Both the position numbers and the translations under genes were made by a program. 18,895 bases of DNA from Sulfuricurvum sp. (lineage in GTDB: Bacteria > Campylobacterota > Campylobacteria > Campylobacterales > Sulfurimonadaceae), in contig JAGXHZ010000093.1 of the NCBI GenBank assembly GCA_024635855.1, positions 1-18,895 on the forward strand. Reading direction: 5' to 3'. The first letter of the stretch is position 1; each line of letters opens with the position of its first letter. The notes under the pieces are model-generated. The model ran no database searches and was not told where the DNA came from. It saw nothing but the letters and a program-made list of their open reading frames with translations. Positions 1 to 7,513 of this stretch are shown here, in pieces.

Positions 1-55
1 CAAGCAAACGGCGAATGGAGGGATCATCATCTATAATTAGAATATAGGGTGTCAT
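1..55 (-). CDS. Response regulator, N-terminal fragment cut by the window edge
   Basis: The reverse strand reads ATG at 55-53 and then MTPYILIIDDDPSIRRLL before the window ends. This is the usual start of a CheY-like receiver domain: a hydrophobic first strand followed by the acidic Asp-Asp-Asp pocket and a Ser-Ile-Arg-Arg-Leu-Leu first helix, as in KdpE and OmpR-type regulators. Its ATG overlaps the TGA of the antiporter-kinase gene (ATGA on the minus strand), so the two are probably translationally coupled and form a cognate two-component pair. The output domain lies outside the window, so the regulator class cannot be stated. Confidence 0.8.
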   Translation of the reverse strand, partial: MTPYILIIDDDPSIRRLL

Positions 56-2115
56 GATTCGCCGCGTAGTGTTACCCGAACACAAAAATAGTCATTTTCC
101 ATTTCTATCATCATGTTTCCACCATGTGCTTCGATGATAGTTTGAGAAAGCCGCAAGCCAATCCCCGACCCCGGTTTGCCTTGGGCATTATCCAACCGAC
201 CTGAGATAGTACCAAGTGTGCTAATCGTGTCGGTCGAGGGAAGATCTCCGTTATTACAAATAACCAAATAGAGTTCATTGTATGCGGATGACAGCTCGAC
301 GCTCACATCGTCTCCGTATTTAAATGCATTGTCTAACAGATTGCCGATGGCTAATTGAAGTAGAATAAAATCTGCCATAATAGGTGGAAACTCAGCGCTA
401 AAGGAGAGTTTGGCTTGCCTATGCCAGTCGTCTTCAGCTACAGATAATGCGGACGAAACGACCTCTTCCAATCGTCCCATCGTCATATTCAGAGGTGTTT
501 TCCCTTCACGAAAGCGTGCGTGGAGGAGTAGATTGTCGATTACCTTTTCCATACGGCGGGAACCTTCGACGATAGTTTGAATCATCTCTTCTTTATCGCT
601 TGCTTCAAGGATAAATTTTCGGTTTGCAAGATTTGTAGCAGCACCTCGAATGAGTGTTAGAGGGGTCCGAAGCTCATGCGATAGAAGATCAATCAAACTT
701 TTCTGCATCGTTTCGACTACCTTGTTTTCTTTAAACCCTTTCGTTATCAGATTGAGTATCGGTCCGGTCATAAAGGTGGTGACTAATGCCATGATGACAA
801 ACATTGTAAAGAGTTCCGCAGAGAGAATCCCCATGTCATAGCCGATATTTAATACGACCAATTCCATTAATCCTCGCGTGTTCATCAGTATTCCCAACGC
901 GAAGGAATCGCGCCAATTAAAGCCCATAAATTTTGCCGCCAATGAACTTCCTAATAATTTTCCGCTGACGGCAACAATAATAATGAGTCCGCATACAAGC
1001 CATCCATCACTTGTATTGAGCAGTCCAATCTCCGTCCGAAGTCCCGTAAGGGCGAAAAAGAGAGGGAGTAATACGAGAAGGCTAACATATTCCAAGCGAG
1101 GAGCAATTAGCTCTTTGAGACGGGAAGTTGCTGAGGATGGCATCATGGCCCCCGCCATAAAAGCACCGAAGAGGGCGTGAATACCGATCGATTCGGTGAC
1201 CAGTGAAGAGACGAGGAGTAAAACCACAATGGCCGACATGGCGTTCATACTGAGTTTTTCGTTCTGAGTACTCCCAATTTTTGCGAGAAGGGGGCGAATA
1301 CCATAGAACATAATGGCAACATACATCGCGATAAAGAGCAATAAAAACAAGGATGACCCAAGCGTTCCTGAAATGGAGAGGGCAATAATCAGAGCAAGGA
1401 TATACCATGCGGTGATATCATCCGTTGCGGCGCAGGTAATCGCCATTGCACCGTAACTGGTATTGGTGAGATTTTTCTCTTTGATGATTCGGGCGAGGAC
1501 GGGGAATGCAGTAATACTCATGGCAATACCGATAAAGAGGGCAAAGGGCATGAATGAGACATTGTGCGGAGCAAACAGCGGATAGAGCCAGTAGGACAAG
1601 ACTACCCCCAGAAAGAAAGGGAAGACAATACTGGCATGGCTAATGAATACCGATGCGCTTGATTGTTTTTTGATTTTTTCGAAATCCAGCTCCATGCCGA
1701 CGACGAACATAAAAAATATTAGACCGAGCTGACTGATGAGACTGAGATTACTCAATGACTCTTTGGGGAATAAAAGAATAGAAAACTCAGGGAAAAATAA
1801 CCCTAACAAAGATGGGCCAAGGATGATCCCTGCGATAATTTCTCCCACAACGGTCGGCTGGGCGACAAAGGAGACTAAAAAACCGAAAAGACGGGTGGCC
1901 ACCATAATCACAACAATTTGAATCAGCAAAAGAGCTAAAGGGTGGTGTAATTGTTTCAGGAAATTTTCGATCAAACCTGAACTTAGTGTTGTATGAGGCA
2001 TAGCGGTATACAAGAGAGTAGCACTTTCTAGGGCGCTTCCTTCATGAAGGACATAGGCGATTCCGCTACCGAAGAAAACGATAATGGCGATATATAAAAG
2101 GAGTGTGTTTTTCAT
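52..2115 (-). CDS. Na+(K+)/H+ antiporter (CPA2) fused to a histidine kinase
   Basis: A 687-residue fusion. Residues 1-30 are a first membrane segment. About 58-460 form a cation/proton antiporter of the CPA2 type (GEIIAGIILGPSLLG at 91-105, the ion-site pair Asp232-Asp233 in ATDDITAW, and MNTRGLMELVVLNIG at 411-425, resembling the KHA1/CHX branch). Directly after the last membrane helix, with no HAMP or PAS linker, comes a kinase: H-box SHELRTPL with His480, N-box NLLDNAFKYGD at 592-602, and G-box GSGIGL at 649-654. The first ATP-lid box is unusual, reading CNNGDLP (620-626) where DNGxGI is typical, so the usual Asp appears as Asn. The kinase would sit in the cytoplasm. Its TGA overlaps the start of a response regulator. 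The simplest reading is that ion transport, or occupancy of the antiporter, gates the kinase, as is proposed for transporter-kinase fusions such as CbrA; that is inference. No convincing Shine-Dalgarno precedes the ATG at 2115, and no clear promoter is seen in the 71-nt gap to pgpA. Confidence 0.9.
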   Translation of the reverse strand: MKNTLLLYIAIIVFFGSGIAYVLHEGSALESATLLYTAMPHTTLSSGLIENFLKQLHHPLALLLIQIVVIMVATRLFGFLVSFVAQPTVVGEIIAGIILGPSLLGLFFPEFSILLFPKESLSNLSLISQLGLIFFMFVVGMELDFEKIKKQSSASVFISHASIVFPFFLGVVLSYWLYPLFAPHNVSFMPFALFIGIAMSITAFPVLARIIKEKNLTNTSYGAMAITCAATDDITAWYILALIIALSISGTLGSSLFLLLFIAMYVAIMFYGIRPLLAKIGSTQNEKLSMNAMSAIVVLLLVSSLVTESIGIHALFGAFMAGAMMPSSATSRLKELIAPRLEYVSLLVLLPLFFALTGLRTEIGLLNTSDGWLVCGLIIIVAVSGKLLGSSLAAKFMGFNWRDSFALGILMNTRGLMELVVLNIGYDMGILSAELFTMFVIMALVTTFMTGPILNLITKGFKENKVVETMQKSLIDLLSHELRTPLTLIRGAATNLANRKFILEASDKEEMIQTIVEGSRRMEKVIDNLLLHARFREGKTPLNMTMGRLEEVVSSALSVAEDDWHRQAKLSFSAEFPPIMADFILLQLAIGNLLDNAFKYGDDVSVELSSAYNELYLVICNNGDLPSTDTISTLGTISGRLDNAQGKPGSGIGLRLSQTIIEAHGGNMMIEMENDYFCVRVTLRGES

Positions 2116-2186
2116 GCCGGAAGTGTAGCGCAGATCGTCTCAGGAAAGTATCAAGATGTAAATGAGTTATCTTTTAAGAAGTCTTA

Positions 2187-2699
2187 TTAACTGATGAGAC
2201 CGCTTTTTAGGATAACTTGCCACACGATAGCTGTAGTGATCCCTGCGGCAAAACCAGCGAGGATATCATCACCCATAACACCCCATCCCCCTTTTGCTTC
2301 GCGATCGATTCGTCCGATAAGGGAAGGTTTTTTGATGTCGTAAAGACGAAAGAAAATAAAGCTCAGCACAATTTGTATGGCTATTCCATTGCTCATAACT
2401 CCTAAATCACCCATGCTAAACACTATCCCCGGTGCGATAGCAAGGGCAATCCACATCCCGACCAGTTCATCGATAACGATGCGTGAATCATCATGTTTAT
2501 CTGATGTAGCTTCGTGTTTATCAATCGCTTTTATCGCAATAAGAGTGATTAAAATAGAGAGCATAAAAAGGGTTTGAGAGCCAAAAAACATCAAAATCGC
2601 AACACCAAAAGGGAGCGAGACCAGTGTCCCGACGGTTCCCGGTGCCTTGGGTGCATGACCGCTTTTGAAGAGAGTGAGAAAAAGCCAGTTTAGTTTCAT
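2187..2699 (-). CDS. pgpA: Phosphatidylglycerophosphatase A
   Basis: A 170-residue inner-membrane phosphatase that removes the phosphate from phosphatidylglycerophosphate to give phosphatidylglycerol. The family hallmarks are present in order: KAPGTVGTLVSLP (18-30), DELVG (77-81), RLYDIKKP (118-125) and GGWGVMGDDILAG (137-149), with the acidic residues Asp77, Glu78, Asp144 and Asp145 expected to bind the metal and act in catalysis. Several hydrophobic stretches between these motifs fit the multi-pass fold, and the length is normal for the family. The ATG at 2699 has an AGGA upstream at good spacing, lying just past the stop of the ATP-sulfurylase-like gene (7-nt gap before the ATG), so it is part of the minus-strand operon. 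Confidence 0.93.
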   Translation of the reverse strand: MKLNWLFLTLFKSGHAPKAPGTVGTLVSLPFGVAILMFFGSQTLFMLSILITLIAIKAIDKHEATSDKHDDSRIVIDELVGMWIALAIAPGIVFSMGDLGVMSNGIAIQIVLSFIFFRLYDIKKPSLIGRIDREAKGGWGVMGDDILAGFAAGITTAIVWQVILKSGLIS

Positions 2700-2707
2700 A
2701 ATCGTTC

Positions 2708-3898
2708 CTAGGTTAGGGAAGTGGTTTGGTAGAGATTCATTAATTCGACGTAAAAATCTTTTTCGCTATGTTCTTCAAGCAGCCCGTTTGTCGGCATAAT
2801 GTCATAATAAAGCTTGGCTAAATTTTTAAATCGGTTTGGATGAAGCGTTGAGACGATGAGGGATGAAATCTCTTTTCGAACCAAAACGGCAGGGGGGAGA
2901 AGTCCTTGTTTCATAAGCTCCAAAATTGATTCGGAATTGTAAGAAATATGATGATGATGCCCATGCGGGCAGGTTTGAATGCTCACGAGTGTTTTGCACA
3001 GATTACAATAAACGTATTCACTGGCGATACACACCTCAATGTCAATACCGACCAGACGATCAACAACCGATTTATTGGCATTACGATCGTAATACATACC
3101 GATACCGGCATGATTTTGCCCAATCATAAGACGATCACACCCATAATTTTTAGCAACAATGGCATCGAGTATGACTTCATTGCTCCCCGCAAAAATATAG
3201 CTGTTTTCGAGAGGAACAACAATCACGCGACTTTGTGGCAGGTAATGGGTGATAAAAAATTCGAGCACTTCATGTCGAAGTTCGTAAGTAAGATCACTGC
3301 TTGCGTAGGGTTTGAAGAGAAAAATAACGACTAAATCACTCCTGTCCAAGCTCTGACGAATAAGACGCTCATGAGCACGGTGGAGAGGATTGGCTGCCAT
3401 GAAAATAGCGGTTGTGTGTTTAGCTGAAATTTGTTCTTGAGCTTTTGTGATCTTTGATTGGATTGCTTCGATGGGAGAGAGGTCTACAGAGTATTCCCCG
3501 CAAAGCGCATATTTTCCCAACCGTTTGTAGGTGGCACTTACGCCAGGATGGGCAAGATCTTCGGTACCATAAATTTGTCGAAGACGCTCGATGGGGTTGA
3601 TAGGAAAAACTTCATCAACACAAATCTCACCGACTATTGCATTATCGCATACCAAATTAAGAATTTCTCCCTTTTTGGTACTGAGTAAAATGGTTTCATT
3701 CGTCTTGCCATTGGGAGAGAGAATAAGAGGGAACGGAAACGTTGTTCCATCAAAAAGTCCATTCTGAAGTACTTCCATACATTGCTGTGCGTTCATGAGT
3801 CGTGTGACAGGTGAGAGCATCCCTGATTTGAGCAGGATGAGCGCGCTTAATGCCTCTTGGTCAATATAAAGAGCTCTATTTTTTCTTGATGATGCCAT
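2708..3898 (-). CDS. ATP-sulfurylase-like protein lacking catalytic arginines
   Basis: A 396-residue protein with the overall plan of sulfate adenylyltransferase (Sat): N-terminal PUA-like part, central nucleotidyltransferase domain with the HxxH motif ANPLHRAH (169-176), then NHAG (262-265), and a zinc ribbon C298-x2-C301-x8-C310 followed by a His cluster (312-317) like that of Thermus-type enzymes. However, the first signature, QTRNP in true enzymes, is MAANP here (167-171), so the catalytic Gln and Arg are absent. GRDHAG is GQNHAG (260-265), losing the second catalytic Arg, and AGPRE is AGSNE (237-241). It may therefore have changed substrate, be regulatory, or be inactive. The order ispDF / HP1021-type regulator / this gene / pgpA matches what I recall of C. 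jejuni, where the equivalent is annotated as a putative sulfate adenylyltransferase. The ATG at 3898 lies inside the 3' end of the upstream regulator gene. I am confident of the family, not of the reaction. Confidence 0.8.
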   Translation of the reverse strand: MASSRKNRALYIDQEALSALILLKSGMLSPVTRLMNAQQCMEVLQNGLFDGTTFPFPLILSPNGKTNETILLSTKKGEILNLVCDNAIVGEICVDEVFPINPIERLRQIYGTEDLAHPGVSATYKRLGKYALCGEYSVDLSPIEAIQSKITKAQEQISAKHTTAIFMAANPLHRAHERLIRQSLDRSDLVVIFLFKPYASSDLTYELRHEVLEFFITHYLPQSRVIVVPLENSYIFAGSNEVILDAIVAKNYGCDRLMIGQNHAGIGMYYDRNANKSVVDRLVGIDIEVCIASEYVYCNLCKTLVSIQTCPHGHHHHISYNSESILELMKQGLLPPAVLVRKEISSLIVSTLHPNRFKNLAKLYYDIMPTNGLLEEHSEKDFYVELMNLYQTTSLT

Positions 3899-4763
3899 AC
3901 TTCTTTCTCTTTTCCCATAAGCTTTTGCGTGAAATACCTAATTTTTTGGAGAGTTCCGTATCCGGAAAACGGTTTTGAAAATTGGTCATAATGTATTTGA
4001 CGTAATCTTCAATGGGTAAAATTTCCCCTTGATCAAAAAGTTGACTTTCACTTTCAATCTCAATGATACGGAAGGGGACATTTTCAACATGATCCGTGCT
4101 GGAAATAATACATGAACTTTTTTCAATCAGTTCAAAAAATGTTTTATGATCACTTTTCTTGAGATTTTGAAAATCGGTGATATATAGGATATTCGTATTG
4201 GAAAAAAGTTCAATTTCATGAAGTGCTTTAGGCGAACTAAGAGAAATAAATTGAAGATTTCTCCGATGATGTTCAGCATATCCAAACGCAAAGGCATCGG
4301 AATATTTTTGATAACCGCTGCAAATCATGAGGGGAAGTTCTGTTTTATCAAAATCTTCATCAATTTTCACACTTGTAAAGCTGTGGGCTAAATAACGCTC
4401 ATAGGTCTGATTCTGGCGGCGAAGCCGTTCGTGATTTTGGAAATGTTGAATTTTTCGAATGAGCTCTTCAATCATAAATGGTTTGAGAATATAATCCTTT
4501 GCTCCTGCCGCAAGAGGTTTTGAAACGGTATCATTGCTGACATAGGAAACCATCAAAATAACAACGGCATCCTTGTACGCTTCGATAACCGGATAAATAT
4601 CTTGACCGCTAATGTTGGTTGAGAGGAGAATAACATCGTAAGGTGTCCCCTTTAGAGCCTCTTTTGTTGAGCTGCTAATATCACAATTGTGATTGAGATC
4701 GCTGAGTTTAGAAGCGATACTTTGTGCGAGATAAATCTCATTTTCGATAATTAAGACGTTCAT
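3876..4763 (-). CDS. HP1021/Cj1608-type atypical orphan response regulator
   Basis: A 295-residue protein from the ATG at 4763. An in-frame TTG at 4775 would add four residues, but the ATG overlaps the ispDF stop as ATGA and starts exactly at the receiver strand MNVLIIENE, so I prefer it. Residues 1-110 are a CheY-like receiver in which the phospho-acceptor Asp is replaced by Ser48 (ILLSTN) and the acidic pocket reads Glu-Asn-Glu; Lys94 (LKPF) is kept. A middle domain follows, and the C-terminus (about 268-295) is a Fis-like helix-turn-helix (LGISRKSLWEKRKKYG). Length, layout and neighbours fit HP1021 of Helicobacter pylori and Cj1608 of C. jejuni, which bind oriC and many promoters and respond to redox state through cysteines. 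Here the cysteines are Cys27, Cys148 and Cys218. No partner kinase is adjacent, and phosphorylation control is unlikely. The function is inferred from the family. Confidence 0.82.
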   Translation of the reverse strand: MNVLIIENEIYLAQSIASKLSDLNHNCDISSSTKEALKGTPYDVILLSTNISGQDIYPVIEAYKDAVVILMVSYVSNDTVSKPLAAGAKDYILKPFMIEELIRKIQHFQNHERLRRQNQTYERYLAHSFTSVKIDEDFDKTELPLMICSGYQKYSDAFAFGYAEHHRRNLQFISLSSPKALHEIELFSNTNILYITDFQNLKKSDHKTFFELIEKSSCIISSTDHVENVPFRIIEIESESQLFDQGEILPIEDYVKYIMTNFQNRFPDTELSKKLGISRKSLWEKRKKYGIIKKK

Positions 4764-5881
4764 CCGTTTTTCCAATCAAAATAGTATAACGAAGCGGTTG
4801 CAAGGACACCCACCCCTTCTTTTCGCCCGATAAATCCGAGATGCTCGGTTGTGGTGGCTTTAATGTTTAATCGCGCGAGCGGCAGGTGCAGTAATGCGCT
4901 TAATGTTCGGCGCATTTGCTCTTTGTAGAGCGAAATTTTTGGTGTTTGGGCAATAATCGTAATATCTGCATGCAAGATGACAAAACCAAATTGATGCAGT
5001 TTTAAAACACACTGAGCAAGTAATTCTTTGGAGTCTGCATTTTTATACGTATTGTCTGTATCAGGGAAAAGCATCCCGATATCCCCCAGACATGCAGCAC
5101 CCAGCAGCGCATCAATAAGAGCATGAATGGCAACATCCCCATCACTGTGGGCTAAGAATCCAAACGGACTTTGGATTTCTACCCCAGCAAGCATCATAGG
5201 TTTTCCCTCTTCAAATCCATGCACATCAAAACCATTGCCGGTAAAAATAGCGGTTGAAGGAGATTTTAGACACTGGAGCGCGGAGAGATCACTGACATGG
5301 GTTATTTTATCGGCTAGAATATCTCCTTCAACGAGGTGACGTGTTCCGCCGAAAGCTATAATCGCGCTGCTCTCATCGGTGTATTCAACGGATGTTTCTA
5401 ATGCTTGAATAAGTATAGATGTTTTGGAAAGCTGCGGTGTTTGAATTCGTTTTACCTGCTCACGATTTATTGTCTCATCATTATAGAGTATGGTGTCATT
5501 AACACTCAGCGCCGGAACGATGCAATCGGCGAGTTTTTTTGCATTGATAAGACGCTGTATGAGTTCAAAACTAACGCATGAACGTGCAATATCGCTAACC
5601 AAGACATGGGACGTTTCAACGTGCTTCATTGCGTTGAGCAACGAGTGTTGACGGCTATCTCCTCCGGCAACAATTGTATGCTCGCATATGCTTTGCATAA
5701 ATGAAAGTTCATTTGGGTGCCCAACTACGATTACCTTTGCAAAAGATTCCAGATGAGTGATACGGTTAGTAACATAAAGCCACAGCGGATCGTGATCAAT
5801 TCGAAGCCACTGTTTTTTGACAGGGACTTTAAAACGGCTTGAATTACCTGCTGCGAGTAGAATAAGTGTCAAATCAGACAA
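4760..5881 (-). CDS. ispDF: Bifunctional IspD/IspF of the MEP isoprenoid pathway
   Basis: A 373-residue fusion of two MEP-pathway enzymes: 2-C-methyl-D-erythritol 4-phosphate cytidylyltransferase (IspD, about 1-205) and 2-C-methyl-D-erythritol 2,4-cyclodiphosphate synthase (IspF, about 211-373). IspD shows LLAAGNSSRF (8-17), KKQW (22-25) and VSDIARSCV (95-103, a variant of the usual HDAARP). IspF shows the metal ligands Asp219, His221 and His253 (GFDVHGFEEG; AHSDGDVAIH), DIGMLFPDTD (267-276) and the C-terminal TTTEHLGFIGRKEGVGV. This fusion is usual in Campylobacterota. No ATG or GTG lies early enough; the TTG at 5881 has AGGA six bases upstream and places the IspD motif correctly. It is the first gene of the minus-strand operon, and its TGA overlaps the ATG of the next gene. 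Confidence 0.95.
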   Translation of the reverse strand: MSDLTLILLAAGNSSRFKVPVKKQWLRIDHDPLWLYVTNRITHLESFAKVIVVGHPNELSFMQSICEHTIVAGGDSRQHSLLNAMKHVETSHVLVSDIARSCVSFELIQRLINAKKLADCIVPALSVNDTILYNDETINREQVKRIQTPQLSKTSILIQALETSVEYTDESSAIIAFGGTRHLVEGDILADKITHVSDLSALQCLKSPSTAIFTGNGFDVHGFEEGKPMMLAGVEIQSPFGFLAHSDGDVAIHALIDALLGAACLGDIGMLFPDTDNTYKNADSKELLAQCVLKLHQFGFVILHADITIIAQTPKISLYKEQMRRTLSALLHLPLARLNIKATTTEHLGFIGRKEGVGVLATASLYYFDWKNG

Positions 5882-5887
5882 TTTATA

Positions 5888-5891
5888 TCCT
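5888..5891 (-). promoter_or_regulatory. Ribosome binding site that fixes the TTG start of ispDF
   Basis: AGGA on the minus strand, six bases upstream of TTG 5881-5879. It supports a rare TTG start for ispDF, because the first IspD strand begins only four residues later and no other start codon fits. Confidence 0.65.
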
Positions 5892-5913
5892 GTTTTATAG
5901 GTAGTGTTACGAA

Positions 5914-5919
5914 AGTATA
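5914..5919 (-). promoter_or_regulatory. Probable -10 box for the ispDF operon
   Basis: TATACT on the minus strand, about 33 bases upstream of the ispDF start, in AT-rich DNA. No TTGACA-like -35 is seen at normal spacing, which is common for sigma-70 promoters of Campylobacterota. The predicted transcript start near 5907 would give a leader of about 26 nt. Sequence match only. Confidence 0.4.
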
Positions 5920-6042
5920 CACATAAAAAGCTGTTTTTTATCTTGTTTGTGATAAATTCTACTCAAAATCATTGAGAAATAAAGAGCATCTAAAAATAAT
6001 GTTTCCCTAAACATTCTTGAAATTTTTAATATAAATTGAAAC

Positions 6043-6107
6043 CGATACGACCCTTTTAGGGGGTCTTCTTTATAAGTCCAGTATCGCTTTACGCAAAGTC
6101 CAAGGAG
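6043..6107 (+). promoter_or_regulatory. Structured thiC leader, not a recognisable TPP riboswitch
   Basis: Upstream of thiC, CGATAC (6043-6048) pairs with GTATCG (6081-6086). Directly inside, GACCC (6049-6053) pairs with GGGTC (6061-6065) around a TTTTAGG loop, leaving the 3'-side bulge 6066-6080. AAGTCCA occurs twice, at 6074-6080 and 6096-6102, the second running into the Shine-Dalgarno AAGGAG (6102-6107, seven bases before the ATG). The conserved TPP aptamer cores (CTGAGA and the GGATAAT-type segment) are absent from 5882-6114. A weak TATAAAT at 6030-6036 could be a -10 box. The pairing is seen in sequence; a regulatory role is inference. Confidence 0.45.
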
Positions 6108-6114
6108 TAAGAGT

Positions 6115-7491
6115 ATGAGAACAAAATGGGTCGATGAACGAAAAAATGATGCCGTTTGTACTCAGATGTATTATGCCAAACAAGGCATTATCACAGAAGA
6201 GATGAAGTACGTAGCGGTAATAGAAGATTTGGATGCCGAACTCGTTCGCAGTGAAGTAGCGCGAGGTCGTTTAATAATCCCTGCCAATATCAATCACAAA
6301 AATTTAGAGCCAATGGCAATCGGTATTGCAGCACGCTGCAAAATCAATGCGAATATCGGTTCTTCAGCCATTGCCAGCGATGTGCAAGGAGAGATTGAAA
6401 AAATTCAAGTTTCTCAGCATTATAAAGCCGATACGGCAATGGATTTATCAACGGGGGGAGATTTGGATGAGATTCGTCGTGCGGTTATCGCCAACTCGAA
6501 AATCCCAATCGGAACGGTTCCTATCTATCAAATTTTGCATGATGTTCATAATAAAATTGAAGATATGAGTATCGAAAAAATGCTTGAAGTTTTAGAGCGT
6601 CAAGCACAGCAAGGGGTGAGTTATTTCACTATCCATGCAGGCTTTTTACTTTCGACCATGCCCAAAGTGGCGAAACGTAAAATGGGAATCGTCAGCCGTG
6701 GCGGATCATTGATGGCGGCATGGATGATGCACTATCATCGTGAAAATCCTTTTTATACCGCATACGATGAGATTTTAGATATTTGTGCCCGATATGATGT
6801 TTCTCTTTCCCTTGGAGATTCTCTTCGTCCCGGATGTTTAGCGGATGCTTCGGATGATGCACAGCTTTCTGAGCTTAAAGTTTTGGGTGAATTGACACTC
6901 CGCGCATGGGAAAAAAATGTTCAGGTGATGATCGAAGGGCCGGGACACGTTCCTCTCAATCAAATCGAGCGTAACATGAAAATCCAGCGTGAATATTGTC
7001 ATGAAGCACCATTTTATATTCTTGGACCGCTTGTAACCGATATCGCAGCAGGGTATGACCATATCAGCTCAGCCATCGGTGCAGCAGTAGGCGGTTGGCA
7101 TGGTGCGTCAATGTTGTGTTACGTTACACCAAAAGAACATTTAGGCTTACCTAATGCGGAAGACGTTCGTAATGGAATCATCGCGTATAAAATCGCAGCA
7201 CACGCAGCAGATATCGCACGCGGTCGCAAAGGTGCACGGGATGTGGATGATGCGATGAGCGATGCACGTTATGCGTTTGATTGGAACCGTCAGTTTGAGC
7301 TTGCATTGGATTCTGAGCGTGCTCGTGAGTACCATGATGAGACATTGCCTCAAGATGTTTTCAAAGATGCAGAGTTTTGCTCGATGTGCGGACCAAAGTT
7401 TTGCAGTTACAAAATTACCCAGCAAATTATGGACAATCCAGAATCAATGGCGTGGATTGCAGCAGAAGAAAATAAAGCGAATGCTAGTTAA
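6115..7491 (+). CDS. thiC: Phosphomethylpyrimidine synthase ThiC
   Basis: A 458-residue cytoplasmic radical-SAM enzyme that rearranges aminoimidazole ribotide to hydroxymethylpyrimidine phosphate for thiamine. It is the short form, without the N-terminal extension of the E. coli enzyme. It carries the family signatures [74 protein letters not shown], and at the C-terminus the cluster motif Cys422-x2-Cys425-x4-Cys430 (CSMCGPKFC), which binds the [4Fe-4S] cluster. The start has a strong AAGGAG seven bases upstream. mrp follows after 22 nt with its own AAGGAG, so the two are likely co-transcribed; Mrp could serve cluster supply for ThiC, which is inference. Confidence 0.97.
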   Translation: MRTKWVDERKNDAVCTQMYYAKQGIITEEMKYVAVIEDLDAELVRSEVARGRLIIPANINHKNLEPMAIGIAARCKINANIGSSAIASDVQGEIEKIQVSQHYKADTAMDLSTGGDLDEIRRAVIANSKIPIGTVPIYQILHDVHNKIEDMSIEKMLEVLERQAQQGVSYFTIHAGFLLSTMPKVAKRKMGIVSRGGSLMAAWMMHYHRENPFYTAYDEILDICARYDVSLSLGDSLRPGCLADASDDAQLSELKVLGELTLRAWEKNVQVMIEGPGHVPLNQIERNMKIQREYCHEAPFYILGPLVTDIAAGYDHISSAIGAAVGGWHGASMLCYVTPKEHLGLPNAEDVRNGIIAYKIAAHAADIARGRKGARDVDDAMSDARYAFDWNRQFELALDSERAREYHDETLPQDVFKDAEFCSMCGPKFCSYKITQQIMDNPESMAWIAAEENKANAS

Positions 7492-7513
7492 AAAATAAAA
7501 GGAGACTATTTTC

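Noticed and set aside
2948..3334. 128-residue plus-strand frame opposite the ATP-sulfurylase-like gene
   Set aside because: It is an antisense shadow of a well-conserved coding region, with no family resemblance.
4764..4775. TTG at 4775 as the start of the HP1021-like regulator
   Set aside because: The ATG at 4763 forms an ATGA overlap with the ispDF stop and begins precisely at the receiver domain.
5882..6114. TPP riboswitch upstream of thiC
   Set aside because: The conserved aptamer cores are absent; the ACCCTT match at 6050 is isolated and is part of another hairpin.
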